From Salvelinus alpinus (taxonomy: Eukaryota > Chordata > Actinopteri > Salmoniformes > Salmonidae): 64,000 nt of DNA. Below the pieces are notes generated by a model. That model was not told where the DNA came from. It saw only the letters and a program-made list of their open reading frames with translations, and did not search any database. Shown in pieces: positions 1-12,341 of the stretch (the stretch's first letter is position 1; each line of letters starts with the position of its first letter). A program made the position numbers and the translations under genes. Location: positions 84,496,129 through 84,560,128 of the forward strand of contig NC_092087.1 in NCBI RefSeq assembly GCF_045679555.1, in the 5' to 3' direction.

Positions 1-1238
<1,238 letters not shown>

Positions 1239-1765
1239 GAACTTGTTACTTATGGATAATGAAAAGGCGCAATGCTCGCTCACCATCATAGCCTAACATA
1301 CAGTGCGTTCGGAAAATATTCAGACCAGCCAGTCCAAGCCCATTTGATATAGAGGACGTCTTAATAAAGACAATCAAAAGTCTGTATTTTTTCAAAAGTT
1401 GTTCATTTGTTAGGCTATTGGTTAAAGGTGCAACACAATATTTATTACTGAATGACCTGTGATCTAGTTCTGTCTTATTAATCACAAACATTTTTAAATG
1501 GAATCTATTAACAAACTATATGTTACCTAGCTTGATGACTGTGGGCATTTATCAAAATTCTGGTAGAGGACCCCCAGGCCCCCGCCAGGTTATGTGATCC
1601 TACTTCTAAAACAAAAGTGGCGTCCCTGGTTTATTGCTTATTGGTTCTAAACTGCACAGCACAAACAAAGACGAAATCTGAGAAAATAGGCATCAATTGT
1701 GAGTGCAGCTGAACGTGTTTTGGGACTCAGGGATTTTACAGCAGAGGCATTACGAGGAATCCTGT
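1239..1765. other. Intergenic; fragment of a Tc1-type terminus
   Basis: No gene is supported here. Positions 1299-1326 (acagtgcgttcggaaaatat...) resemble the end of a Tc1-like element; a second fragment of similar type lies at 11838-11878 in opposite orientation. The rest is AT-rich sequence with no coding signal that I can support. Confidence 0.4.
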
Positions 1766-1767
1766 CT

Positions 1768-2757
1768 ATATACAATCGTGGCAAAAAGTTTTGAGAATGA
1801 CACAAATATTAATTTTCACAAAGTCTGCTGCTTCAGTTTGTATGATGGCAATTTGCATATACTCCAGAATGTTATGAAGTGTGATCAGATGAATTGCAAT
1901 TAATTGCAAAGTCCCTCTTTGCCATGCAAATGAACTGAATCGGGATCGGGGCACCACCAGTACAGAGCTTGCTCAGGAATGGCAGTAGGCAGGTGTGAGT
2001 GCATCTGCACGCACAGTAAGGCAAAGACTTTTGGAGGATGACCTGGTGTCAAGAAGGGCAGCAAAGAAGCCACTTCTCTCCAGGAAAAACATCAGGGACA
2101 GACTGATATTCTGCAGAAGGTACAGGGATTGGACTGCTGATGACTGGGGTAAAGCCATTTTCTCTGATGAATCCCCTTTCCGATTGTTTGGGGCATCCGG
2201 AAAAAGCTTGTCCGGAGAAGACAAGGTGAGACCTACCATCAGTCCTGTGTCATGCCAACAGTAAAGCATCCTGAGACCATTCATGTGTGGGGTTGCTTCT
2301 CAGCCAAGGGAGTGGGCTCAATCACAATTTTGCCTAAGAACACAGCCATGAATAAAGAATGGTACCAACACATCATCCGAGAGCAACTTCTCCCAACCAT
2401 GCAGGAACAGTTTGGTGACGAACAATGCCTTTTCCAGCACCTTGCCATAAGGCAAAAGGGATAACTAAGTGGCTTGGAGAACAAAACATTGATATTTTGG
2501 GTCCATGGCCAGGAAACTCCCCAGACCTTAATCCCATTGAGAATTTGTGGTCAATCGTCAAGAGGCGGGTGGACAAACAAAAACCCACAAATTCTGACAA
2601 ACTCCAAGCATTGATTATGCAAGAATGGGCTGCCATCAGTCAGGATGTGGCCCAGAAGTTAATTGACAGCATGCCACGACGGTTTGCAGAGGTCTTGAAA
2701 AAGAAGGGTATTTTTCCTTCATTGTACAGTAGGTGGCGGGCGATACAACAATAGGTG
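1768..2757 (+). mobile_element. Tc1/mariner-like transposon, frameshifted transposase pseudogene
   Basis: A Tc1-family cut-and-paste transposase lies in three reading frames: about 1995-2264 (RQRLLEDDLVSRRAAKKPLL, then FSDESPF with the first catalytic Asp), 2252-2464 (HVWGCFSAKGVGSI), and 2425-2754 (SPDLNPIENLW with the catalytic Glu of the DD34E triad, then a C-terminal helix region ending KKKGIFP). The two frame changes, near 2255 and 2440, inactivate it; the second falls in the block that should hold the middle catalytic Asp. The left end (gtggcaaaaagttttgagaatg) looks like a terminal repeat, but no matching right terminal repeat is visible, so the 3' end is lost. It lies just upstream of zinc-finger unit A. 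Confidence 0.85.
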
Positions 2758-2774
2758 TAGTCTACCATAAAACC

Positions 2775-3808
2775 TTAAAGAAGAAGCCAACAGCAAAGCA
2801 GTCTAACTGTACTGTTGTGGCCTACAACCTTTCATGTCATACAAAGAAACAGTAGCTTCCACAATGGATCAGGTAAGTCTGGTTTTAACAGTGAATAAAA
2901 TAACATAAATAACATAAAATGTCTAGACCAGGTTTTCATAATCTTTGATTCTCCACATTCCTGTGTTCGGTTAAAACGGCTGGACAAAAAAAAACATGAT
3001 GGTAAAACTTGTTGGGATTTTTTTTAACTTCAACAAAGTAGCCTGCTACTATATCATGTTTAGGAATCTGTGACTATGAACTAATTATCTCTCCTTCCTC
3101 CCAAAGTGTGCACATGTTCACATCGCTTCACTGATTTCGAATACATTATCCATTATTTAACCAGATACTCAAGTGGCCGTTCTAACAAAGAAAATACATT
3201 TATTCAAAAATGGAAGGCAATCGGAAAGAGGCAAGAACAGGTGGGACCTTTGTTGCTACTATATACCACAGCCACTAAGTCAATTGTCTAATATGTTGTT
3301 TATTTAGGGTTAGGTATAAAGTTAGAAGTATGGTTGGGGTTAAAATGACATTTTAATAAAATTAATTGTAGAAATGTGCAGGGTTTATAACTTTTTTTGT
3401 GGTAACTAGTGACCAGGCACTACTCTCATATAAAGTTTTTTTTTCTACTCAAAGTTGTCAGGATGTCACGTGTCCTACTTTTACCAATACACTCCTAACA
3501 ACCAACTCGTTACGAAAATGTAAATATGATCAAAAAAGCCAGAAGCCAGATTTTGGGCCCAGTTATCCCTCTTGCTTCTCCTATTCCGTGTTGTTTGATA
3601 TTAAATGACTGGTATAAGAAATATGGTGGAAACTAGCCCATTCCTCCACCAATCCAATGCTCTTAGATTTGTGGGTTGTTTTGAACGATTGAACATTACA
3701 GGAAAAATTAGATATTCGAAGGATGCACCCAAATCAGAGGTTTAGACTGAATTAATACAATATTTGGTTTAATGGTAATCTATGTAAAATACTTCTTGCG
3801 GCCAACAG
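2775..3808 (+). other. 5' flank or upstream intron of zinc-finger unit A
   Basis: This stretch has no coding sequence that I can support, but it is present, inverted, upstream of the other two zinc-finger units (about 18814-20100 and 50442-53290). The shared block includes the segment reading tgaaaggttgtaggcc...aaacagtagcttccacaatgg in one orientation. Conservation among three units marks it as part of the duplicated gene module, either promoter or an intron before the 'VDCR' exon. The first coding exon with the initiator Met was not identified in any unit. Confidence 0.5.
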
Positions 3809-3957
3809 GACAAAGCTAGCCCTTTCCCCTCCACCCTCCAGGAGACCACAGGTCGACCGCCTCCCTGTACTTTACTGCTGGATCTGGTCGACTGCAGGCA
3901 AACACCAGGGCAGAGTGGAACTGAGAGAGGAGAAGAGGAACATGGAGATTTCATTAA
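3809..3957 (+). pseudogene. N-terminal exon of zinc-finger unit A, frameshifted
   Basis: Bounded by ccaacag at the 5' side and a GTAAGA donor at 3958, this 149-bp exon encodes DKASPFPSTLQETTGRPPC, then TLLLDLVDCRQTPGQSGTE and RGEEEHGDFI. Its counterparts in the other units (50288-50441 and 18672-18813) read VDCRKTP[GE]QSGTERGEE.HGD.ISL and end in phase 1, which suits the zinc-finger exon that starts in phase 1. Here five bases are missing just before the donor (gatttcatt instead of gatgtgatttcatt), so the exon ends in phase 2. Joined to 8239, it gives a stop four codons later. Either this unit is dead or it uses another splice form. Exon identity comes from comparison within the window plus general knowledge of teleost C2H2 genes. 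Confidence 0.65.
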
Positions 3958-4520
3958 GTAAGAACCATGGTGTGTGGATTAGACACAGTTTGTTTCTGTA
4001 ACAATTCATTGATTAATTATATAATGATGAAAATATCTGGTCGTTCCACCATATTTAGATTTCACCTCATTTTGACATTCTGTCATAAAGAGCACATGTT
4101 CAACTTCATAAAGCATTTTGCTACAAAAAAATGAAGGAACAGTTGCACCATATTAAAACAAGTGTAGAATTCATGTAACAGAGTTAACCTTAAAATGAGG
4201 GACATATGTAAATTAATCACTCATCACATGAAATAAATAAATGACTGTCAAAGTAACCAACAGTGGTGGAAGAAGTACACAATTGTCAAACTTGAGTAAA
4301 AGTAAAGGTAACTTAATAGAAAAAGTGAATGTCAAGTGAAAGTCACCCAGTAAAATACTACTTATGTTAAAGTCTAAAAGTATTTGGTTTTAAATATACT
4401 TCAGTATCAAAAGTAAATGTAATTGCTAAAATACTTAAGTATCAAAAGTAAAAGTATAAATCATTTTAAATTCCTTATATTAGGCAAAGCAGACGGCACC
4501 ATTTTCTTATTTTTTTAATT

Positions 4521-6860
4521 TACATATAGTCAGGGGCTCAGTCCAACACTCAGACATCATTTACAGATAGTCAGGGGCACAGTCCAACACTCAGACATCA
4601 TTTACAGATAGCCAGGGGCTCAGTCCAACACTCAGACATCATTTACAGATAGTCAGGGGCACAGTCCAACACTCAGACATCATTTACAGATAGTCAGGGG
4701 CTCTGTCAAAAACTCAGACATCATTTACAGATAGCCAGGGGCTCAGTCCAACACTCAGACATCATTTACAGATAGCCAGGGGCTCAGTCCAACACTCAGA
4801 CATAATTTACAGATAGCCAGGGGCTCAGTCCAACACTCAGACATCATTTACAGATAGTCAGGGGCTCAGTCCAACACTCAGACATCATTTACAGATAGCC
4901 AGGGGCTCAGTCCAACACTCAGACATCATTTACAGATAGCCAGGGGCTCAGTCCAACACTCAGACATTATTTACAGATAGCCAGGGGCTCAGTCCAACAC
5001 TCAGACATCATTTACAGATAGCCAGGGGCTCAGTCCAACACTCAGACATCATTTACAGATAGCCAGGGGCTCAGTCCAACACTCAGACATCATTTACAGA
5101 TAGTCAGGGGCTCAGTCCAACACTCAGACATAATTTACAGATAGCCAGGGGCTCAGTCCAACACTCAGACATTATTTACAGATAGCCTGGTGCTCAGTCC
5201 AACACTCAGACATCATTTACAGATAGCCAGGTGCTCAGTCCAACACTCAGACATCATTTACAGATAGCCAGGGGCTCAGTCCAACACTCAGACATTATTT
5301 ACAGATAGCCAGGGGCTCAGTCCAACACTCAGACATCATTTACAGATAGCCAGGGGCTCAGTCCAACACTCAGACATAATTTACAGATAGCCAGGGGCTC
5401 AGTCCAACACTCAGACATGATTTACAGATAGTCAGGGGCTCAGTCCAACACTCAGACATCATTTACAGATAGCCAGGGGCTCAGTCCAACACTCAGACAT
5501 TATTTACAGATAGCCAGGGGCTCAGTCCAACACTCAGACATCATTTACAGATAGCCAGGGGCTCAGTCCAACACTCAGACATGATTTACAGATAGCCAGG
5601 GGCTCAGTCCAACACTCAGACATCATTTACGGATAGCCAGGGGCTCAGTCCAACACTCAGACATCATTTACAGATAGCCAGGGGCACCCTCCAACACTCA
5701 GACATCATTTACAGATAGCCAGGGGCTCAGTCCAACACTCAGACATCATTTACAGATAGCCAGGGGCTCAGTCCAACACTCAGACATTATTTACAGATAG
5801 CCAGGGGCTCAGTCCAACACTCAGACATAATTTACAGATAGCCAGGGGCTCAGTCCAACACTCAGACATCATTTACAGATAGCCAGGGGCTCAGTCCAAC
5901 ACTCAGACATTATTTACAGATAGCCAGGGGCTCAGTCCAACACTCAGACATTATTTACAGATAGCCAGGGGCTCAGTCCAACACTCAGACATTATTTACA
6001 GATAGCCAGGGGCTCAGTCCAACACTCAGACATCATTTACAGATAGCCAGGGGCTCAGTCCAACACTCAGACATTATTTACAGATAGCCAGGGGCTCAGT
6101 CCAACACTCAGACATCATTTACAGATAGCCAGGGGCTCAGTCCAACACTCAGACATCATTTACAGATAGCCAGGGGCTCAGTCCAACACTCAGACATCAT
6201 TTACAGATAGCCAGGGGCTCAGTCCAACACTCAGACATCATTTACAGATAGCCAGGGGCACCCTCCAACACTCAGACATCATTTACAGATAGCCAGGGGC
6301 TCAGTCCAACACTCAGACATCATTTACAGATAGCCAGGGGCTCAGTCCAACACTCAGACATCATTTACAGATAGCCAGGGGCTCAGTCCAACACTCAGAC
6401 ATCATTTACAGATAGCCAGGGGCTCAGTCCAACACTCAGACATCATTTACAGATAGCCAGGGGCTCAGTCCAACACTCAGACATCATTTACAGATAGCCA
6501 GGGGCTCAGTCCAACACTCAGACATCATTTACAGATAGCCAGGGGCTCAGTCCAACACTCAGACATCATTTACAGATAGCCAGGGGCTCAGTCCAACACT
6601 CAGACATAATTTACAGATAGCCAGGGGCTCAGTCCAACACTCAGACATCATTTACAGATAGCCAGGGGCTCAGTCCAACACTCAGACATCATTTACAGAT
6701 AGCCAGGGGCTCAGTCCAACACTCAGACATCATTTACAGATAGCCAGGGGCTCAGTCCAACACTCAGACATCATTTACAGATAGCCAGGGGCTCAGTCCA
6801 ACACTCAGACATCATTTACAGATAGCCAGGGGCTCAGTCCAACACTCAGACATCATTTAC
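4521..6860. repeat. 41-bp minisatellite array, about 57 copies
   Basis: The unit is cagatagccaggggctcagt followed by ccaacactcagacatcattta (41 bp). Copies differ mostly at a few sites: cc/tc in 'gccagg/gtcagg', catcatt/cattatt/cataatt/catgatt, and two copies with 'caccctcc' at 5685 and 6259, exactly 14 units apart. The same array occurs inverted at 26613-28218. It lies wholly inside the hAT-like element and codes for nothing. Confidence 0.97.
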
Positions 6861-7110
6861 AAACAAAGCATTTGTGTTTAGTGAGTCCACCAGATCAGAG
6901 GCAGTAGGGATGACCAGGCATGTTGTCTTGATAAGTGTGTGAATTGGACAATTTTCCTGTTCTGCTAAGCATTCAAAATGTAATGAATACTTTTGGGTGT
7001 CAGGAAAATGTATGGAGTAAAAATTATTTTCTTTAGCAATGTAGTGAAGCAAAAGTTGTCAAAAAAAAGACTTATGTAGTACTTTAAAGTATTTTTACTT
7101 CAGTACTTCA

Positions 7111-7323
7111 TGTAATATTTGTGTTGTGGAGAAATGATTAGGCAGGAGACGGGAGTAGTTAGTTTTCGTTTAGTCAAAACCTCTCGTGCTCTACAGTTCC
7201 CGGGCACACTAGTGCGCATGTGCATTTCCTATTAGGTGTAGTAACGTAACACTGTCGTAATACATCACCGCTTAGTAACAGCATAGTAACTAATATAAAC
7301 AGATGTAGATCCCAGATACTACA
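7111..7323 (-). mobile_element. Solo LTR of the Gypsy element found intact at 21487-26362
   Basis: This 213-bp segment is the reverse complement of both LTRs of the provirus in piece B (tgtagtatctgg...caaatattaca). A 5-bp duplication, cttca, flanks it at 7106-7110 and 7324-7328. The provirus at 21487-26362 has the reverse-complement duplication tgaag at the same point of the same hAT-like element. This copy is therefore what remains after recombination between the two LTRs of a provirus at this site. Confidence 0.92.
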
Positions 7324-7343
7324 CTTCACACCACTGGTAACCA

Positions 7344-8238
7344 AATAACTAGTGCTTTACATGCACACTAATTATTTCCTATGAATCTGATTATGTCAGT
7401 AGGCTGAGTTTGGCATTAGTCATGTAAACACCTTACTCTGCAGATCTTAATATTTGTAAGGTCATAACAGAAGGAAGCATACGCCTTTAAAAACACCTGG
7501 TTTTCTGATCAATCTTTAGAATGATTAGGACATGTAAACACTTTAATCAGAGTTATAGAGGTGTATTTAATCTGCATGTTCTAACACAAGCAGCGCCAGC
7601 TAACTTCTTTTGACAGAGTGCAGTGAGTTCAGGAAAAACTGAAAATATGCAGCTTTATTTATCCGAACTCAATCAAATATGTTTAAAATAACATGGTCGC
7701 TGTTGTAGAACCTTTATTTTGATTGCCTATTTTTTGCATTTATCAAAGTCCCATCAGGTAGCCTGATTTCAGATCTGTCCATATAAACAGGTTTATGACG
7801 TGAAATTGTTCTATTTTCCAAGCTTGTCAACGTTTAAATCAAACTCCTATACTAATTGACTATTCACAATAATCATATTATTCTGTGCTTGTAACCGTAC
7901 TCAATGATGGTAAACCTAGGAGTAATTATTGTACTTGTTGGGTTAAAATCTTTCTAGACGTTAAGAAGGGTTGACGGAGGGACCTGTCAAAATGCTGAAT
8001 TGTGTCACTTTAGCAAGTTTTTATTCATATAAACAATCTAATAAATAAAATACTCCATGTGTTCTGTATTAAATGACACTTTATTTAATATAACATAGAT
8101 TTAAAATGGAATATTGGTGCACAATTATTACTGGAAAAATATCAAAAGGACGCAAAAGGCATTCATTTAATGGAAATACCGATCTGTTTATGGACCAATA
8201 TTTGCAAAACTTAATGATTAAATGTCTCTGTTTCACAG
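7344..8238 (+). other. Intron of zinc-finger unit A
   Basis: No gene of its own. It shares sequence with the corresponding introns of unit B (about 21060-21480, minus) and of the third unit (about 49300-50090, minus), including the segment aaggcgtatgcttccttctg. It ends with the acceptor tctctgtttcacag at 8225-8238. Reading frames that start with the ATG at 8106 run through this acceptor and are intron-derived at their N-terminus. Confidence 0.65.
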
Positions 8239-9842
8239 GGGACAGCCCTAACCGTTGCTCTCTTAGTGGGAGGGGCTTATCACCTGGGGAGCCTCAACAA
8301 TGTCATGATGCTGACAAGAAAGAGCAGAGTTTCTCCAGATCAGAACACCTCAAGAAACACCAGCAGAAACGTATAGGGAAGAAACCTCACCACTGCTGTT
8401 CTGACTGTGGGAAGAGTTTTGCTAAACAGAAGGAATTGATAATTCATGAGCGGATTCACACCGGTGAGAAACTGTACCACTGCTCTCAGTGTGGGAAGAG
8501 TTCAGCTGCATCTAAAACCTTAAATTCTCATCGGAAAATTCATACAGGGGAGATACCTTACACCTGCTTTGATTGTGGGAAATACCTCAATCAATCAGGA
8601 GCCCAGACTAAACACATACACACAGGAGAGAAGCCTTATACCTGTGATCAGTGTGGGAAGAGCTTTAAGAAATCAGGACACCTGACTATACACAAACGCA
8701 TACACACAGGAGAGAAGCCTTACAGCTGTGATCAGTGTGGGAAGAGCTTCAGTCGATCAGGAGACCTGACTAGACACCAACGCATACACACAGGAGAGAA
8801 GCCGTATCGCTGTGATCAGTGTGGGAAGAGTGTCAATAATTCAGGACAACTGACTACACACCAGCGCATACACACAGGAGAGAAACCTTATAGCTGTGAT
8901 CATTGTGGGAAGAGCTTCATTCGATCAGGAGACCTGACTACACACAAACGCCTACACACAGGAGAGAAGCCTTACAGCTGTAATCAGTGTGGGAAGAGCT
9001 TCAATCAGTCAGGACACCTGACTTTACACCAACGCATACACACAGGAGAGAAGCCTTATAGCTGTGATCAGTGTGGGAAGAGCTTTGCTCGAGATTTCAC
9101 CCTGACTACACACCAGCGAATACACAGAGGAGATAAGCCTTATAGCTGTGATCAGTGTGGGAAGAGCTTTGCTCGAGATTCCACCCTGACTACACACCAA
9201 CGCATACACACAGGAGAGAAGCCTTATAGCTGTGATCAGTGTGGGAAAAGCTTCAATCATTCAGGATCCCTGATTACACACCAACGCATACACACAGGAG
9301 AGAAGCCTTATAGCTGTGATCGGTGTGGGAAAAGCTTCAATCATTCAGGATCCCTGACTGAACACCAACGCATACACACAGGAGAGAAGCCTTATAGCTG
9401 TGATCGGTGTGGGAAGAGCTTCAATCATTCAGGATCACTGACTACACACAAACGCATACACACAGGAGAGAAGCCTTATGGCTGTGATCAGTGTGGGAAG
9501 AGCTTCAATCAATCAGGAGACCTGACTACACACCAACGCCTACACACAGGAGAGAAGCCATATAGCTGTGATCAGTGTGGGAAGAGCTTCATTCAGTCAG
9601 GACACCTGATCACACACCAGCGCATACACACAGGAGAGAAGCCTTATAGCTGTGATCAGTGTGGGAAGAACTTCATTCAATCAGTAGAGCTGACTAGACA
9701 CCAGCGAATACACACAGGAGAGAAATCTTACCCCTGTCTATGTGGAAAGTGCTTTGGTCATTCAGGGTCACTGATAAAACACCAGGAAGCACAAATGTGT
9801 TGTTTTTTATCTCCCTCTCCTGCACGGGTTCCAGATCCCTAA
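8239..9842 (+). CDS. C2H2 zinc-finger protein, zinc-finger exon (unit A)
   Basis: One long exon opening with [20 protein letters not shown], then a linker and a run of Kruppel-type fingers (CxxCGKSF...HxRxH) joined by TGEKPY linkers, and a tail ending PARVPDP. I count 16 fingers plus a degenerate last one ([20 protein letters not shown]). Finger 3 has lost a residue ([11 protein letters not shown]) and may not fold. Many specificity helices are near repeats (NHSGSL three times, ARD[FS]TL twice), a sign of finger duplication. The family binds DNA in the nucleus; the target is unknown. I start the exon at the acceptor at 8238, because the upstream frame from the ATG at 8106 has no family similarity. 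The upstream exon at 3809-3957 is out of phase, so the gene may be defective although this exon is open. Confidence 0.85.
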
Positions 9843-10100
9843 ATACAGTTTCAATAGAAAACATCTTGTAAAGAGTCATCCATCTCCCATTCTCTAACAG
9901 TTTACTAAGTCTGATTACCATGGTAACCTGTGTAGATAATATGCAGCTCTGGATCCATATGTATCAAGCGTCTTGGAGTAGGAGTGCAGTGTGTGTGTGG
10001 TGGGGTGGGGGTGTTCAGAGCTGTATCTTATTTCATTAACTCCTATTATCCTTTAAATAATGTAGAATTGTGTTTCAACAATAGTAGGTGGATATTCATG
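9843..10100 (+). other. 3' flank of zinc-finger unit A
   Basis: No coding signal. The block from 'tttcaatagaaaacatcttg' through 'atggatccagagctg'-type sequence is shared, inverted, with the 3' sides of the units ending at 20483 and 47168, so it is part of the duplicated module and probably 3' UTR or flank. A GT-rich tract (gtgtgtgtggtggggtgggg) lies near 9990-10010. Confidence 0.5.
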
Positions 10101-10498
10101 TATGAGGGAAATGTCTGAAGAGAGAGCCTTGGATTGTACATCTTGTCTCATATAATCATTGGTTCCTGTAGCTGCTGGTTAGAGCTATGAGGGGGAGAAG
10201 GTCATGACCCCCTCAGACCTTTTGGCAGAATGCCCAGTATATGTTCTGTAAGTTAAGATAGGAGACGGTGCCAGTCACATGCAGGAACCAAACGTTAATG
10301 ATGAATAATGTATATCATGCATGTATAACTTGTCTGTGTAAGCAGTGTATAAAAGAACTAACGGGACTGCCCCGAAAGAGCTCCTGAAGGACGTGTACTA
10401 CGGTGCATTAAGTTTGTTGGAACCTTTCCAGCTTGCTGATAATAAAGAATGATTCATTTAAGTTTGACTTTGAGGCCCTGGTGGTAATTTCCAGAACA
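10101..10498 (+). mobile_element. Probable solo LTR (retroelement family not named)
   Basis: A segment of about 398 bp has LTR architecture: a TATA box (tgtataaaag near 10345), a polyadenylation signal (aataaa near 10441), the end ccagaaca, and a 4-bp CATG at both edges (10097-10100 and 10499-10502). A diverged, inverted copy sits at the same relative position downstream of the third zinc-finger unit (46530-46936), so insertion predates duplication of the module. I saw no internal coding region. Boundaries are inferred. Confidence 0.55.
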
Positions 10499-10540
10499 CA
10501 TGTATTCAATACAAAAATACATGAAATCTATTGTCTTATG

Positions 10541-10777
10541 TGAAGGAGATGTGTCGCACTGCATGAGGTAAATGGTGGTCACACCAGATACTGACTACCA
10601 TTTTATTCTTAAAGGTATCTGTGATCAACAGATGCATATCTGTATTCCCAGTCATGTGACATCCATAGATTAGGGCATAATTCATTTAGAACAGTTTACT
10701 GATTTGTTTATATGAACTGTAACTCAGTAAAATCATATAAATTGTTGCATGTTGTGTTTCTATTGTTGTTCAGTATA
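10541..10777 (+). mobile_element. Terminal fragment of a Tc1-like element
   Basis: The sequence from gaaggagatgtgtcgcactg to ttgttgttcagtata resembles one end of a common salmonid Tc1-like element; no transposase remains. An inverted copy is at 46264-46510, in the same position relative to the other zinc-finger/Ig module, so it was present before the duplication. Confidence 0.6.
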
Positions 10778-10849
10778 GTAATAATAATATAATAAACTAA
10801 TTGAATAAATTAATGGGCCTACTACTGTTTTAGATGTTCTGTGTCAGAA

Positions 10850-11354
10850 CATATACAGGTAATATATAATATCTACAGGTAATATAAAATATCTACAGGT
10901 AATATATATCTACTGGTAATATATAATATCTACTGATAATATATACAGGTAATATATAATATCTACAGGGAATATATTATATCTACTGGTAATATATAAT
11001 ATATACAGGTAATATATATCTACTGGTAATATATAATATCTACTGATAATATATACAGGTAATATATAATATCTACAGGGAATATATTATATCTACTGGT
11101 AATATATAATATATACAGGTAATATATAATATCTACTGGTAATATATAATATATACAGGTAATATATAATATCTACAGGGAATATATTATATCTACTGGT
11201 AATATATAATATATACAGGTAATATATAATATCTACTGGTAATATATAATATATACAGGTAATATATAATATATACAGGTAATATATAATATCTACAGGG
11301 AATATATTATATCTACTGGTAATATATAATATCTACAGGTAATATATAATATCA
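10850..11354. repeat. AT-rich minisatellite, about 20-bp units
   Basis: Units of the form 'ggtaatatataatatctaca' alternate with variants in 'atatacagg', 'ctactgg' and 'ctacagggaatatattat', giving a higher-order pattern. The array is almost pure A/T with periodic ACAGG/CTGG. The matching array in piece C (28319-28626) is cut at its left by the second N run. Confidence 0.9.
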
Positions 11355-11837
11355 AATTACAATAATTCATTAGAATCATTCAGAGCTGCAGGTGAAGGTG
11401 TCTTCCTCCACAGAGGAAAAGAAGAGAACACTGACCTGTAGCACCACCTGTCTTCTGACTGACAACCCCAACCCCACCTACATCTGGTACAAGAACGGAC
11501 AACATCTCCATACCTCCCAACAATACTCCTGTAATACTCTACTGTACTGGCGTTACTCTACAGACAGTTACTCCTGTGCTGTAAAAGACCATGAGGATTT
11601 TCTCACTCCTACAGTGTGTGAGTCTGGACTCTCCTATAATAATCATCTTAAGTATCAATCATTAAGGCCTGTGGACCAATAGTAGAACATGTGGGGAAAA
11701 ACAGACAAATCTGTAACACTAGTAGAAATTATACAGAATAATAGAAAAGGTAGAAAATGGCTGATGGTATGTTATCATGTTATACTGTTTTAGAATAATA
11801 CTTTTTTTAATAAGGCTGTAACGTAACAAAATGTGGA

Positions 11838-11878
11838 AAAAGTCAAGGGGTCTGAATACTTTCCGAATGCACTGTATG
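11838..11878 (-). mobile_element. Tc1-like terminal fragment
   Basis: The sequence gtggaaaaagtcaaggggtc, continuing to tttccgaatgcactgta, is the typical end of a salmonid Tc1-like element. Only about 40 bp remain, in an intron of the Ig gene. It is also present in copy 2 at 29110-29150. Confidence 0.6.
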
Positions 11879-12341
11879 TGTCTATATTTTTTATTAATTT
11901 TAAATGAACCAGTTCAATACATCTAAAACACATGAAATCGTCTCATTATCGTTTGAGGAATTGATCAGATACATTTTGTTTCAGGTGTTCATGGTCAGAG
12001 CTGTTTGAATGTGACTTACACCAAGAGGAGTATATGTGCCTTGAAGGGGTCAACAGTGGACATTACCTGCACGTATAGACATCCCAGCTGGAATAACGTC
12101 ACAGAAGTATCCTGGTTGAACAAATGGGAGTCTGGAGTTACTACAGATCTAAGCCAGGACCCAGAGTAGGCAGGTCATGTGAAGTACCATCCAACTACAG
12201 ACAAGGACTCCACCCTGAGAATCACAGGACTGAGAGAGAGTGACTGCTGAATACAAGTTTAGATTTACAACAGGAACCAGAGTATGCAGGTCATGTGAAG
12301 TACCATCAGCGTTATAATCATGAGAATAAAACAGAGGGATT

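Larger units (their letters stand above)
4262..7335 (-). mobile_element. Non-autonomous hAT-like element with internal minisatellite and solo LTR
   Basis: The ends are inverted (cagtggtgg... and ...caccactg) and an 8-bp duplication, gtaaccaa, flanks them at 4254-4261 and 7336-7343, as expected for hAT transposition. An uninterrupted version of the site (caaagtaaccaaataac) is found on the minus strand at 17958-17974. The element is rich in 'acttgagtaaaagtaaa'-type sequence near the ends and has no transposase. Two later events enlarged it: expansion of a 41-bp unit (4521-6860) and insertion of an LTR retrotransposon now reduced to a solo LTR (7111-7323). A compact relative at 54406-55014 is only 609 bp. 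It lies in the intron of zinc-finger unit A. Confidence 0.8.

Noticed and set aside
4521-6860. Regular repeats of 41 bp that resemble a CRISPR array
   Set aside because: There are no unique spacers; the whole 41 bp repeats, it lies in a transposon, and the genome is vertebrate.
6846-7052. 68-codon open frame repeated at 26421-26627
   Set aside because: It is within the hAT-like element, is identical because the element is duplicated, and is not kept in the compact copy at 54406-55014.
8106-8238. ATG-initiated extension upstream of zinc-finger exon A
   Set aside because: The segment lies before a conserved acceptor, and its counterpart in unit C is likewise intronic; the residues have no family similarity.
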